DNA of 12,900 nt, from contig JAUWYD010000007.1 of NCBI GenBank assembly GCA_030616025.1, positions 1-12,900 on the forward strand. Reading direction: 5' to 3'. This document shows, one piece after another, positions 5,623 through 12,889 of this stretch. The position numbers and the translations under genes were made by a program. Source of the stretch: Chloroflexota bacterium. GTDB lineage: Bacteria > Chloroflexota > Anaerolineae > UBA7937 > B3-Chlor. The notes below the pieces were generated by a model. The model made no database searches and was not told the origin of the DNA. It saw only the letters and a program-made list of their open reading frames with translations. Every line of letters begins with the position of its first letter. Position 1 is the first letter of the stretch.

Positions 5623-7143
5623 TTACGCCCCAGTGACGTTGCTCTTATGAAGGGGCCTGTAATCGGCCACTCCCAACGCCCAGAAGAAGCGGACCTTGAT
5701 CCGCAACTCGTCGTTGGTGAACATCGACCCAGAACTCGGGTCGTCCGCGGTGAAGAGCTCGGGCTCCCTGCCGAAGCGATAGCCGAGGCAGAGGCCGTCG
5801 CAGACTGCGGGATCCACCGCCGCCGCCCAGTTGTTGGTATCGAGCCACTCCGGAACCGCGATGATCTTGGCCGCGCCCTCGAGCAACGTCTCGTAATGTG
5901 CCTGCGAGGTCTGCTCCCACGGCTGCCGGAAGATCCGTCTGGCCGTCTGCTCGAGGTCGATGGGCACAAGGATGATACTTGCCCGCATCCCCAATCGGTT
6001 CCCCCCGACGGGGGCCGTCTGCTTGAACATCGCTCTCACCACGACCTCCCACTCCGCAGCGGAGAGCGCTGTCGTGAGCAGGTTTCCGTGCCCCGTGGTT
6101 ACGGTCGCGTCAAACAGATACATACCGTCGGCCATGAGGGGGCCGACATCGCTGTTCACCGTGAACATCGCCGCGACCGCGGTGGACAGGGTCCTGCGGG
6201 CCGACCGCCCCAGCTCCCGGGGGATACGTCGGATGCCCTGCACGTCGTCTCGATCGATTGCCTCGAGAGTAACGCCAATGTAGGCACCCTTCTTCACCCA
6301 CTCGGCGACTTCCTCAACGTCACCGAATTGAAGCTCGGTGTAGGCCGCGCCTTCCAGCACCGTCGGCAGGTCGGCGATGCTGCCGGTCTTGATGAGGGTG
6401 ACCTCCTGCATGCTGGTGAAGTCCATCTCGGTCATCACCGGTCTCCACCAGGGCTCCAGCGCGTTGAACTCCTTCAAGAGCACCTTGTTAAGGGCGTTCT
6501 TGACGAGACTCGTCACCGTCCCGGTGTTGACGTTGGCCTCGGCCACCCGGACACCCTCGGGGTTGAAAATCCCCTTCATGTCGTAGTCGCCGGTGAGGAG
6601 CAGGTAGAGCTCCCGGATCCCAGTTAGCCGGGGGATACCCTCCACCGCGTCCTTCTTCATCTCGTCGTCCAACTCGGCCCCGAACAGGCGGTGAGTGGCA
6701 ATCTCCAGCTTCCGAAGTGGGTCCGGCCCGACGTTCAGCACGTACCCCGCGCCCTTGACCTCGCCCGTCTTGCTGGCTTCGGCCAGAGCCTCCAGCGTTG
6801 CCTTGAGAGCCTCATCCAGGTCCTTGGACTCGAAGACACGCCCCTCGAAGTGGCTGCGAACAACCGGATGGAAGGGCTGGGGGAGCTTGCTGGCCTGGAG
6901 TTTGGTGTCGAGCAACGTCTGGCACGCCTGGATTTGGACCTGCTCGAGGGCGCGCTTGGTCTCTTCCAGGGCCTTGCTGACCTCGTCCTCTCCGTCTCCT
7001 TTCTTCTTTGGAGGAGGATCCTCGCCTTCCTTAGCCCGGGTCGGCGGATCCTCACCATCCCCCTCGGGCTTTTTGGCCGCCTCTAAGGCTGCCTCTACCC
7101 TCTCGTTGATGAGGGCCTCCAACTCCTCTTTGCTGAGCTTCAT
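5623..7143 (-). CDS. Internal-start scaffold-capsid product (predicted)
   Basis: A predicted second product of the capsid fusion gene, in the same frame, beginning at Met253 (ATG 7143-7141) and giving 506 residues. GGAGG at 7156-7152 sits exactly 8 bases before this ATG, which is as good as any ribosome site in the window. The predicted N-terminus (MKLSKEELEALINERVEAAL) starts cleanly at the coiled-coil scaffold and leaves out the whole protease. This parallels lambda C/Nu3 and Mu I/Z, where scaffold is made from a start nested in the protease gene. Here the nested product would also include the capsid protein. The start is inferred from sequence only. Confidence 0.6.
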   Translation of the reverse strand: MKLSKEELEALINERVEAALEAAKKPEGDGEDPPTRAKEGEDPPPKKKGDGEDEVSKALEETKRALEQVQIQACQTLLDTKLQASKLPQPFHPVVRSHFEGRVFESKDLDEALKATLEALAEASKTGEVKGAGYVLNVGPDPLRKLEIATHRLFGAELDDEMKKDAVEGIPRLTGIRELYLLLTGDYDMKGIFNPEGVRVAEANVNTGTVTSLVKNALNKVLLKEFNALEPWWRPVMTEMDFTSMQEVTLIKTGSIADLPTVLEGAAYTELQFGDVEEVAEWVKKGAYIGVTLEAIDRDDVQGIRRIPRELGRSARRTLSTAVAAMFTVNSDVGPLMADGMYLFDATVTTGHGNLLTTALSAAEWEVVVRAMFKQTAPVGGNRLGMRASIILVPIDLEQTARRIFRQPWEQTSQAHYETLLEGAAKIIAVPEWLDTNNWAAAVDPAVCDGLCLGYRFGREPELFTADDPSSGSMFTNDELRIKVRFFWALGVADYRPLHKSNVTGA

Positions 7144-7899
7144 GTCCATTACCTCCCTGATATGTGTAGTAGCGGCAACCATACGTTCAAAGCGTCCCCC
7201 CGCAGCCGGGTCCCCCACCACGTCCACGGAAACGGCCTCTTTGATCGCGGTGATGGCCTTCAGAACCTTGCCTCCCACAGCTTTGTCGATCGCGCTCGTC
7301 CAGGTGTCGACGGACAAGCCTATCGAGTCCAGCAGCCCGCGCTCACGGAGCGCCAGCATCTTCGTCCTGAACGCTTCCTCAACGACGTGATAGGTCGCTA
7401 CGACGGCCCCTAACTTACCTACCGATGGATCCCACCTCGGACTCTTGATGATGCCGAGGATGTCCAGCGTGGGACGCCGGGCACGACGCGGGAAATCCGC
7501 GTCGCTGAGGTGGGCATCGTAGGACTTACACCCCTCGAACATGTGGCAGTCCCTCTCGAGGATCTCCGGCTCCCAATAGAACTTCTTGTTCTTCTCCTCG
7601 CCCGCCTCGATGAGGACAACGTCCCATTCCTTGCCCTCGGTGCCCTCGACGGCCTCGAGGATGCGCCCTCCGTGAAAGAGATGCAGCTCTGACGTGCGCC
7701 CCTTCCTCTTCCATCCCCCGTCCGTTTTCACATAAATGTCCTTGAACTGGGCGATCGCTACCGCCCAGGGGCTCTCGGCTCCACCCTTACGCTTGATCGC
7801 GTCGGCCATCCGCGCGATGTGGTTGGCCTGGGCGAGCGTCACGGGCGGTTTGATGCCTAAGATGGCCGGGTTGACATCCTTCATAGATGCGTAAGGCAT
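5623..7899 (-). CDS. Prohead protease-scaffold-major capsid fusion
   Basis: A 758-residue polyprotein that appears to combine three head-assembly roles. Residues 1-66 form a small module (KPPVTLAQANHIA, SPWAVAIAQFK, KTDGGWKRKG) often seen at the start of phage proteases. Residues about 70-240 resemble a prohead serine protease: WDVVLIEAG (92-100), a putative catalytic His in KSYDAH (H130) and Ser in SIGLSV (S196). Residues about 253-335 are charged and coiled-coil-like, with a DPP/Lys-rich linker, as in scaffolds. Residues about 390-758 resemble the Mu gpT class of HK97-fold capsid proteins (NALNKVLLKEFNAL, RRIPRELGRSARRTLSTAV, LYLFD-like strand near 593, ELRIKVRFFWALGVADYRPL). The start ATG 7899 follows a perfect GGAGGTGAT eight bases upstream. 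Maturation by self-cleavage between scaffold and capsid is expected but not visible. Confidence 0.88.
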   Translation of the reverse strand: MPYASMKDVNPAILGIKPPVTLAQANHIARMADAIKRKGGAESPWAVAIAQFKDIYVKTDGGWKRKGRTSELHLFHGGRILEAVEGTEGKEWDVVLIEAGEEKNKKFYWEPEILERDCHMFEGCKSYDAHLSDADFPRRARRPTLDILGIIKSPRWDPSVGKLGAVVATYHVVEEAFRTKMLALRERGLLDSIGLSVDTWTSAIDKAVGGKVLKAITAIKEAVSVDVVGDPAAGGRFERMVAATTHIREVMDMKLSKEELEALINERVEAALEAAKKPEGDGEDPPTRAKEGEDPPPKKKGDGEDEVSKALEETKRALEQVQIQACQTLLDTKLQASKLPQPFHPVVRSHFEGRVFESKDLDEALKATLEALAEASKTGEVKGAGYVLNVGPDPLRKLEIATHRLFGAELDDEMKKDAVEGIPRLTGIRELYLLLTGDYDMKGIFNPEGVRVAEANVNTGTVTSLVKNALNKVLLKEFNALEPWWRPVMTEMDFTSMQEVTLIKTGSIADLPTVLEGAAYTELQFGDVEEVAEWVKKGAYIGVTLEAIDRDDVQGIRRIPRELGRSARRTLSTAVAAMFTVNSDVGPLMADGMYLFDATVTTGHGNLLTTALSAAEWEVVVRAMFKQTAPVGGNRLGMRASIILVPIDLEQTARRIFRQPWEQTSQAHYETLLEGAAKIIAVPEWLDTNNWAAAVDPAVCDGLCLGYRFGREPELFTADDPSSGSMFTNDELRIKVRFFWALGVADYRPLHKSNVTGA
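7141..7157 (-). promoter_or_regulatory. Internal ribosome-binding site in capsid fusion gene
   Basis: GGGAGGTAATGGACATG on the minus strand inside the protease-scaffold-capsid gene. The GGAGG core lies 2 bases from ATG251 (too close) and 8 bases from ATG253 (optimal). It falls exactly at the protease/scaffold domain boundary. Confidence 0.6.
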
Positions 7900-7900
7900 T

Positions 7901-8110
7901 CTAATCACCTCCGGTAACTACGATCTGCGCGGCCTTGACGTCCGGCGGAAGGAGCTCTAGCATAGCGTCGGTGCCGTACTTCTCCACGTAGATCACCACG
8001 GGCGCTCCCACCGTGATGTCGATGATGACGCGCCGACACTCATCGATGGGGAGCCCCTCAGCCTTGAGCCAGTCCATCAATTCCTCGCCGAGAATGAACT
8101 TTTTTTCCAT
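7901..8110 (-). CDS. Small protein before capsid fusion, unknown
   Basis: A 69-residue protein with a helical N-terminal half and a beta-rich second half (RRVIIDITVGAPVVIYVEKYG), ending in a strand-like AAQIVVTGGD. No family is recognised. ATG at 8110 is chosen over the overlapping GTG at 8116, because GGGGGTGAT lies five bases before the ATG but directly abuts the GTG. The last codons of the gene (GGA GGT GAT TAG) form the ribosome-binding site of the capsid fusion gene downstream, so the two are translationally coupled. Confidence 0.65.
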   Translation of the reverse strand: MEKKFILGEELMDWLKAEGLPIDECRRVIIDITVGAPVVIYVEKYGTDAMLELLPPDVKAAQIVVTGGD

Positions 8111-8112
8111 AA

Positions 8113-9012
8113 TCACCCCCTAAGAATACCGATATGCTCGGGGAGCTGTTCCCCCCGAATGCTTATCTGCCATGACGGATGATAGAGGTCAGAACTGCAC
8201 ATGCAGTTGATCACGTTCGCAGGACTCCCCGCGGGGTCGTGTGGGTGCATCATCTTCTCGCCCATGACGATGAAGGGCTCGAGAACCGGAACCCGCTGCC
8301 CATGAGCGCTCCAGTGATGATCCCGTGTCCGACCGGGCAGAAGCACCGACCTCCATTCCTTCATCAGGCCGGGGATGTGCTTGGCGGCATCCTTCTGCCG
8401 CTCGAAGGTCGCCATACTGGCTATCCTCGACAGCTCCGTCCGGGCGATCTTCTCGGCCCGGACCGCGATGCCGCCCAGGGCCTCCAGCCCCTCCTCTCCG
8501 AGGATCTTGGTTATCTCCTGCATGATCTGGAACGGCGTCCTCTCACCCAGAATTCCCAAGGCCAGGGCGCTGTTGATCCGGTTCAGGGCGTCACCCACGA
8601 GGCCCCCGATCAAATCGGCGGAAAAGCCCTGCATGATCATCAACTGATAGGGGGAGAGATCGGCGAAAGGCACCCTGTATCGCATGCGGGCCAGCGGCTC
8701 CTCGACCGCAAGCCCCGCCTCTTCGTAGGCGACCCTCTCCGCCGCTGTTAGGCTTCGGACGAACTCCTCCTGGAACCGCCGGAGCCACCGCTCCACGAGA
8801 TATTGGAGGTCCCGGAGCCGGTGGAGCTCCCAGCCCTCAGCAAGCATCAGATCTGCGGCGATGCGCATCCGCGCTTCGTGGAGCAACTCGATGACGCCGC
8901 GGATCACTGCCGCGTCCCTTCGAGCGACCCGCTTCAAGAGGTCCTCTACGAACGCGCGGTATTCCGCCAGACTATCGATCTCCTGCCCGGTGACCCGTAA
9001 CCGATCAGTCAT
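8113..9012 (-). CDS. Head morphogenesis protein, Mu gpF / SPP1 gp7-like
   Basis: A 299-residue minor head protein. The N-terminal two thirds are helical. The C-terminal third carries the family signature: RAEKIARTELSRIAS (185-199), then KEWRSVLLPGRTRDHHWSAHG (218-238), QRVPVLEPF (239-247) and PHDPAGSPANVINCMC (257-272), with the typical R-T-R-D-H, V-P and N-V-I-N-C pattern. In SPP1 and Mu, members of this family bind the portal and are packaged in the head, where they affect DNA ejection and capsid assembly. The start ATG at 9012 overlaps the upstream stop (ATGA), and the stop TGA overlaps a possible GTG of the next gene. Position after portal and before protease/capsid matches the conserved order. 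Confidence 0.9.
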   Translation of the reverse strand: MTDRLRVTGQEIDSLAEYRAFVEDLLKRVARRDAAVIRGVIELLHEARMRIAADLMLAEGWELHRLRDLQYLVERWLRRFQEEFVRSLTAAERVAYEEAGLAVEEPLARMRYRVPFADLSPYQLMIMQGFSADLIGGLVGDALNRINSALALGILGERTPFQIMQEITKILGEEGLEALGGIAVRAEKIARTELSRIASMATFERQKDAAKHIPGLMKEWRSVLLPGRTRDHHWSAHGQRVPVLEPFIVMGEKMMHPHDPAGSPANVINCMCSSDLYHPSWQISIRGEQLPEHIGILRG

Positions 9013-9164
9013 GAACCCAGCCGCTGCGCGAGGCCCACGACGAGCAGGAAACCGGTGATGGCAGTCATCATCAGGAAGATGACGATTCTGTCGAACAGTT
9101 CCTCGGGTCCGTCCTTATATATATAGATCAAGAGCCCCTCGTCCGGCTCGATCTGTCTAGTCAA
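9009..9164 (-). CDS. Small single-pass membrane protein
   Basis: A 51-residue protein with an acidic N-terminal part (IEPDEG, then KDGPEELFD) and one hydrophobic helix at about 26-47 (VIFLMMTAITGFLLVVGLA) followed by a short basic end. I place the start at TTG 9164, which overlaps the previous stop as TTGACTAG and follows GGAGGGAGGGG. A longer reading from ATG 9233 would overlap the upstream gene by 77 bases and has no support. Its stop overlaps the next start as ATGA. A membrane peptide in a head module is unexpected. A holin-like or membrane-tethering role is possible but nothing shows it. Confidence 0.65.
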   Translation of the reverse strand: MTRQIEPDEGLLIYIYKDGPEELFDRIVIFLMMTAITGFLLVVGLAQRLGS

Positions 9165-9375
9165 CGGCCCCTCCCTCCCTAGCCTTCCTGTTCGCTTCCA
9201 TGACGTTCCAAACCGCGTCCAACTCGTCGGCATGCCCCTGGACCAACCCGGCCTGAAGGCGCAAGGCCTGGTCGCCCTCCATCATTATCCGGGCGGCGAC
9301 CCTCATGTGGCCGATCCCCTCCAGGAGTTCCTGGTAAGGATCGGCGATCTGACATGCCAACCTGAAATTAGTCAA
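9157..9375 (-). CDS. Small helical protein, unknown
   Basis: A 72-residue protein I do not recognise. It is predicted to be mostly helical and is mildly acidic overall (for example LLEGIGHMRVAARIMMEG and AVWNVMEANRKAREGG), without a signal peptide or membrane segment. The best start is TTG at 9375, which overlaps the portal stop (TTGACTAA) and has GGGAG/GAGAGG upstream. An ATG at 9306 with GGAGGGG ten bases upstream is the main alternative and would give 49 residues. Its place between portal and head morphogenesis genes suggests a head-assembly accessory role, but that is only context. Confidence 0.62.
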   Translation of the reverse strand: MTNFRLACQIADPYQELLEGIGHMRVAARIMMEGDQALRLQAGLVQGHADELDAVWNVMEANRKAREGGAVD

Positions 9376-10864
9376 AGCCTCTCTCCCTCGGATTCGCTTT
9401 CGTCCCCATCAGCTCCAAAGCCTCCTCGAGCTTTCCGTGTCCGTCGCCGCCGTAATCCTCATCGCGCTTCGGCAGATCTTCCACCGTCTTTTTCACGTCT
9501 ATCTCTACCCCCAACTGGGCCGAGATCTGGCCGAAGATTTCCACGGCCTTCTCCTGCGTGACGTACCTCTGCTGGGTAGCCAACACGAGCGCTTGGGAGG
9601 CCTGCAAGAGCGCGGTGGCCGCGGTGCCCGTGTCGCGAACCGAGACATCGGGCATATTCAAGACGAACTTCCGCTCGACCTCTTCCTTCACCTTGCCCGC
9701 GATGATCGCCTGGTCGATCACGAACTTCAGCATGTCGCGGAGCATCTCCCGGAAGTAACGCTGGCGCGAGGTGAGGCTCTTGATCACCGGCTCGCCCATC
9801 TCCTTGGCGGTGGCCCTGGTCGCGGCCTCGCCCCGGCCGAACCAATGCTCCGGGAAGCCGAAGGTCCCGACTATGTGCGTCAGGATCTGCCTGCCCGCGA
9901 TCTGCGACCCGGCCTGGTGGAGATCGGGGGATATGGGCTTCCATTCTTCGTTCTCGTTGTGCCCGAGGACGCTGCCCGGCCTGGGCATCTTCACCTCTTT
10001 CAACCTCGCCCGTATCTGCTCCTTCGTCGCGCCCTTCATGAGCAGGTCCCACACGAAGTATTTTATGAAGGCCTCGCGCTCGAGAACGTTGAACAGGTAT
10101 TGGTCGTACTGCTTCAGCCAGTCGCTCTGGGCGAGTAGATCAGGAATGCCCCTCGTCGAGTTGGACAAGGAGTTGACGCTGAAATAGAAGCAAGCCTTTC
10201 CATCGAAGTTCTCGGGAACGACCAGCTTGCCCCTGTCTTTCCCCTCGCCGGAGGCCCGGACGATACCGTACTTGATGGTGCGGTTCCCGGGGCCCACGAC
10301 GTGAACCTCGGTCTTGATCCTGACGTTCTCGGGGTCGGTCACGACCTTGCGCACGCGCAGGGGGTCGATCACGCCGCAGCGCACCCGGTTGTCGCCCCAG
10401 CCCACGTCCTCCCCGGTCCTGACGAACACGGGGTAGATCTGTTCCCCCCACAGACCCAACTCCAAAGCCATCTGGAACACCCAACTGTCGAGCCGGTTGA
10501 CGGGGTCGTTCCAGAAGCTCTCGAGGACTTCCTGGACGCTGTCGTCCTCCGCCTGGAAGGTGATCCCCTCGCCGACGATGAAGTCACGCTTGAGCTCCAG
10601 CAAGCGTTTCGCCAGGGGGTTGGTGATGTACATCTCCCAGGAGGCCTCGAGCGCCGCTTTATGGCGCCCCGCCAGCAGGTCGCGCAACGCTTGGCCGTAA
10701 CCGCGATAACCGTAATAGGTCGGCTCGTCATCGCCCGAGGAGGCAAAATCGATGGCCTCGTTGACTCGCTGGTCGGCCTCTTTTTCGAAGACCTTAAGTT
10801 CCTCTTTGGTTATTCCACCAAACAGGTCGACCAGCCTGTTCCTGAGTCTGTCCATTAAAGCCAT
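9368..10864 (-). CDS. Portal protein
   Basis: A 498-residue portal, the dodecameric ring at the capsid vertex through which DNA enters and leaves. Recognisable features are the N-terminal amphipathic region, the core with PVNRLDSWVFQMALELGLWGE (about 121-141), IDPLRVRKV (167-175), the FSVNSLSNSTRGIPDLL block (228-244) typical of portals, and the later ATRATAKEMGEPVIKSLTSR segment (348-367) that fits the stem and clip. The C-terminal tail after about 460 is charged. I chose ATG at 10864 because GAGG lies five bases upstream; longer readings of this frame only translate the terminase gene out of frame. Another ATG three codons later (10855) is possible. The gene sits between large terminase and head morphogenesis genes, the standard order. 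Confidence 0.92.
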   Translation of the reverse strand: MALMDRLRNRLVDLFGGITKEELKVFEKEADQRVNEAIDFASSGDDEPTYYGYRGYGQALRDLLAGRHKAALEASWEMYITNPLAKRLLELKRDFIVGEGITFQAEDDSVQEVLESFWNDPVNRLDSWVFQMALELGLWGEQIYPVFVRTGEDVGWGDNRVRCGVIDPLRVRKVVTDPENVRIKTEVHVVGPGNRTIKYGIVRASGEGKDRGKLVVPENFDGKACFYFSVNSLSNSTRGIPDLLAQSDWLKQYDQYLFNVLEREAFIKYFVWDLLMKGATKEQIRARLKEVKMPRPGSVLGHNENEEWKPISPDLHQAGSQIAGRQILTHIVGTFGFPEHWFGRGEAATRATAKEMGEPVIKSLTSRQRYFREMLRDMLKFVIDQAIIAGKVKEEVERKFVLNMPDVSVRDTGTAATALLQASQALVLATQQRYVTQEKAVEIFGQISAQLGVEIDVKKTVEDLPKRDEDYGGDGHGKLEEALELMGTKANPRERGFD

Positions 10865-12351
10865 TTCGTCCTCACCACCTCCGCCTGGTAGATCTCCGGA
10901 TCTATTTCGAGCTCCTCGCTGGCCGCGGGCGGTCCGATGCCTCCCAAGAGAGCCACCGCGCCCGAAACTGCGTCGATCTGGTCGTCGTGCCTCCCCACCG
11001 GGAAGTTGTCCACCTCGAGCAGAAACTCCTCGTTCCAATGGCCGGCCACCAGTTTCACGTTCCCGGCCTTGGCCTGTCCGAGCCAGGCCATGGCCCGCGT
11101 GACTTTGTCCCCGGTGCTCCGGAGCCCTTCGCAGACGAAGCCTCGAAGCAAATCCTGATAATGGGCCACCAGGATCTTCCCGGCAGCTCCGGGCTCCTGC
11201 TCGATGCCCACTTTGACACCGATGCCATCGGCGTAGGTGATCGTCATCATCTCGCTTTCTATCGCGTGCGCGTCTATCTGGCCCCTGGTGATGTGTTCTA
11301 TGAAGTAGAGGCCCTCGTGAAAGGCCACCTTCCCGCCGACCGTATAATCCGGATCCTCCCCGATCGCCTTCTTCTCGGTCGCGGCCAGGTCCCAGAACCG
11401 TACCCGCTTGGCATCGGCGGGGGCCGAGGGAACTATGGCGAACCAGTCCCTATTGCCCAGGGTGCCTCCCTCCTCCACGAAGAGCCCGCCCACCTCCTGG
11501 TCCTTGAACGCCCCCGTGTAGGCGGTCAGGAGCGTCGCGTAGAAGAGCGGGTCCAAGTTGTCGAGGTTCTCTTGCAGGTCCAGCCAGAACCACTCGATGA
11601 GCTGGCCGTCCTCCATGAGGCCCGCAGATTCTAACCAGGCCCTGGCTTCCACGGGCAGTTTCTTGTCGGCGAAGAAGCTCTTGACCCAGTGCCGCATCCC
11701 TCGAGGAGTAGTCGTAACAAACGCCCGGGGATCAGGCCCAACACGAACAGTCGCGAGAAGTATAAGCCAGTCTCTATCTGTTCTCTTGCGAGCGGCTTCA
11801 TCGAACCACAGCCAGTTGAGGTTCGGGCCACGCCAGGAATCAGGGTCGTCAATTCCGCCATAATAAACCTTCGTCCCGTTGTCGAACTCGATCCACTTCT
11901 GCGTCTGATGATGCTGAACGACCCGGTCCCAAGGCGTCCACCGCTCGATCTCCGGCCAGGTCGACCGGTTCCAGTGCGGCACGTTGGGGGAAACGATCCC
12001 CCCCGGCCACCCGGGCCGCTCCTGCACGAGCCGGAGCGCCTCCTGGATGCCCGTCGCAGTCTTGCCGCTTCCCCTACCACCCACGGCAGCGCGCAAGCGG
12101 GCCACGCTGTTGTGAAAGCCCGCCTGCCCCCAGTCGTCAGGCAGAGGCAACATGTCTATGGGCGCCGCGTTATTCGGCTTGTAAACGTGCCCGTCGCCAT
12201 AAAGCGTGTTCTGGTTCAGCCACCCGAACTCGTTCAGATCCCAAGGCCTGCGGCCCTCTATCCGGTCGATCGCCTCGCGGACCACGACCTGCGCAGCCTG
12301 GCGATCCAGACCCTTCTCCTTGAGTAGTAGTTCAAGCGTACTGGTCGCCAT
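10855..12351 (-). CDS. terL: Terminase large subunit (packaging ATPase/nuclease)
   Basis: A 498-residue DNA-packaging motor and headful or end-cutting nuclease that docks on the portal. The ATPase half carries Walker A GGRGSGKT (91-98), Walker B with LWFDEA (181-186, D184/E185) and a coupling motif TTTP (213-216). The RNase H-like nuclease half shows FWDLA with D321, a second acidic site around D335, E384 within IEQEP, and the C-terminal HDDQIDA (455-461), the usual metal-binding acids. Length and motif order match the Terminase_6 type. The start is ATG at 12351, 6 bases after the small-subunit stop. The stop lies inside the first codons of the portal gene (10-base overlap), indicating translational coupling. 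All key residues are present, so the protein looks functional. Confidence 0.96.
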   Translation of the reverse strand: MATSTLELLLKEKGLDRQAAQVVVREAIDRIEGRRPWDLNEFGWLNQNTLYGDGHVYKPNNAAPIDMLPLPDDWGQAGFHNSVARLRAAVGGRGSGKTATGIQEALRLVQERPGWPGGIVSPNVPHWNRSTWPEIERWTPWDRVVQHHQTQKWIEFDNGTKVYYGGIDDPDSWRGPNLNWLWFDEAARKRTDRDWLILLATVRVGPDPRAFVTTTPRGMRHWVKSFFADKKLPVEARAWLESAGLMEDGQLIEWFWLDLQENLDNLDPLFYATLLTAYTGAFKDQEVGGLFVEEGGTLGNRDWFAIVPSAPADAKRVRFWDLAATEKKAIGEDPDYTVGGKVAFHEGLYFIEHITRGQIDAHAIESEMMTITYADGIGVKVGIEQEPGAAGKILVAHYQDLLRGFVCEGLRSTGDKVTRAMAWLGQAKAGNVKLVAGHWNEEFLLEVDNFPVGRHDDQIDAVSGAVALLGGIGPPAASEELEIDPEIYQAEVVRTKWL

Positions 12352-12357
12352 CTACTC

Positions 12358-12855
12358 TCATTCGGGTTGCCCTGAACTCTTCAACCGGGCTTCTGTCAAG
12401 ATCTCCTCAACCTCGGCCCAGACCTCCTCCCTGGTGATCCCCATGTCCTCGAGCCGCTTCAAGTCCTCCACCCTCAATACCATCTCCTGCGGAGCGAACA
12501 TGCCTAAGATCTTCGCCAACGAGTTCAACGCCCCGAGCCTCGCCGTGTCCTGGATCGTGTGGCCCGTCAGCTCCATCAGGCCCTTTATCACATACTGCTC
12601 GTCCAGTTGGTCCACCGTGGGCTTATCCCGGACCAGACGCCTCCTCAACTCCAACTGCCAATCGAGATGCTTGTGTGAATACATAAGGTCCCGAAGGTAA
12701 CCCTCCGAGACCCCGTACTTCTTGCAGTTCTTCGCGGCGGGCCTATACCGCCCCTCGGCCTCAAGCGCGGCCCGCATCGCCTGCGACTTCTTGCGCGTGT
12801 AGCCCTTCTTCATCAACTCGCGCACGAGCGCGTTGGTTTCTGCCACCTGTTGCAC
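12358..12855 (-). CDS. Putative terminase small subunit
   Basis: A 165-residue protein directly upstream of the large terminase, ending 6 bases before that gene's ATG. Residues about 15-60 are basic and helical, with a segment (AAKNCKKYGVSEGYLRDLM) that reads like a helix-turn-helix of the kind small terminases use to bind the packaging start site. The C-terminal part (about 90-165) is acidic and helical, fitting oligomerisation and contact with the large subunit. The called start is GTG at 12855, with an in-frame stop upstream at 12894-12892. A GTG three codons later (12846) has a better-placed GGGGTG ribosome site, so the true N-terminus may be three residues shorter. The role rests on position, size and HTH-like sequence; I do not recognise a named family. 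It would act in the cytoplasm, handing phage DNA to the packaging motor. Confidence 0.6.
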   Translation of the reverse strand: MQQVAETNALVRELMKKGYTRKKSQAMRAALEAEGRYRPAAKNCKKYGVSEGYLRDLMYSHKHLDWQLELRRRLVRDKPTVDQLDEQYVIKGLMELTGHTIQDTARLGALNSLAKILGMFAPQEMVLRVEDLKRLEDMGITREEVWAEVEEILTEARLKSSGQPE

Positions 12856-12873
12856 CCCAAGCGCGTAGAGATC

Positions 12874-12889
12874 CGTCCCGGGTGGGACG
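12874..12889. other. Small GC hairpin upstream of small terminase
   Basis: A perfect 6-bp inverted repeat CGTCCC/GGGACG with a GGGT loop in the 45 bases before the small terminase start. It could be a leader hairpin or protein-binding site; there is no T-run for a terminator. The rest of 12856-12900 holds no gene that can be supported. Confidence 0.25.

Noticed and set aside
5608..6627. A 339-codon open frame on the plus strand.
   Set aside because: It lies entirely antisense to the capsid domain, has no convincing ribosome site, and its His/Arg/Leu/Gly-rich product is typical of the antisense of GC-rich coding DNA.
9110..9164. TTGACT and TATATATA on the minus strand, resembling -35 and -10 promoter boxes.
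   Set aside because: They are 33 bases apart, far from the usual 16-18, and both are explained by coding (the TTG start codon and Ile-Tyr-Ile-Tyr codons).
9437..10138. A 233-codon plus-strand open frame opposite the portal gene.
   Set aside because: Antisense shadow of well-supported portal sequence; no domain recognised and composition as expected of a mirror frame.
12874..12889. Inverted repeat before the small terminase as a rho-independent terminator.
   Set aside because: The stem has only 6 bp and neither strand has a T tract after it; listed only as an unexplained hairpin.
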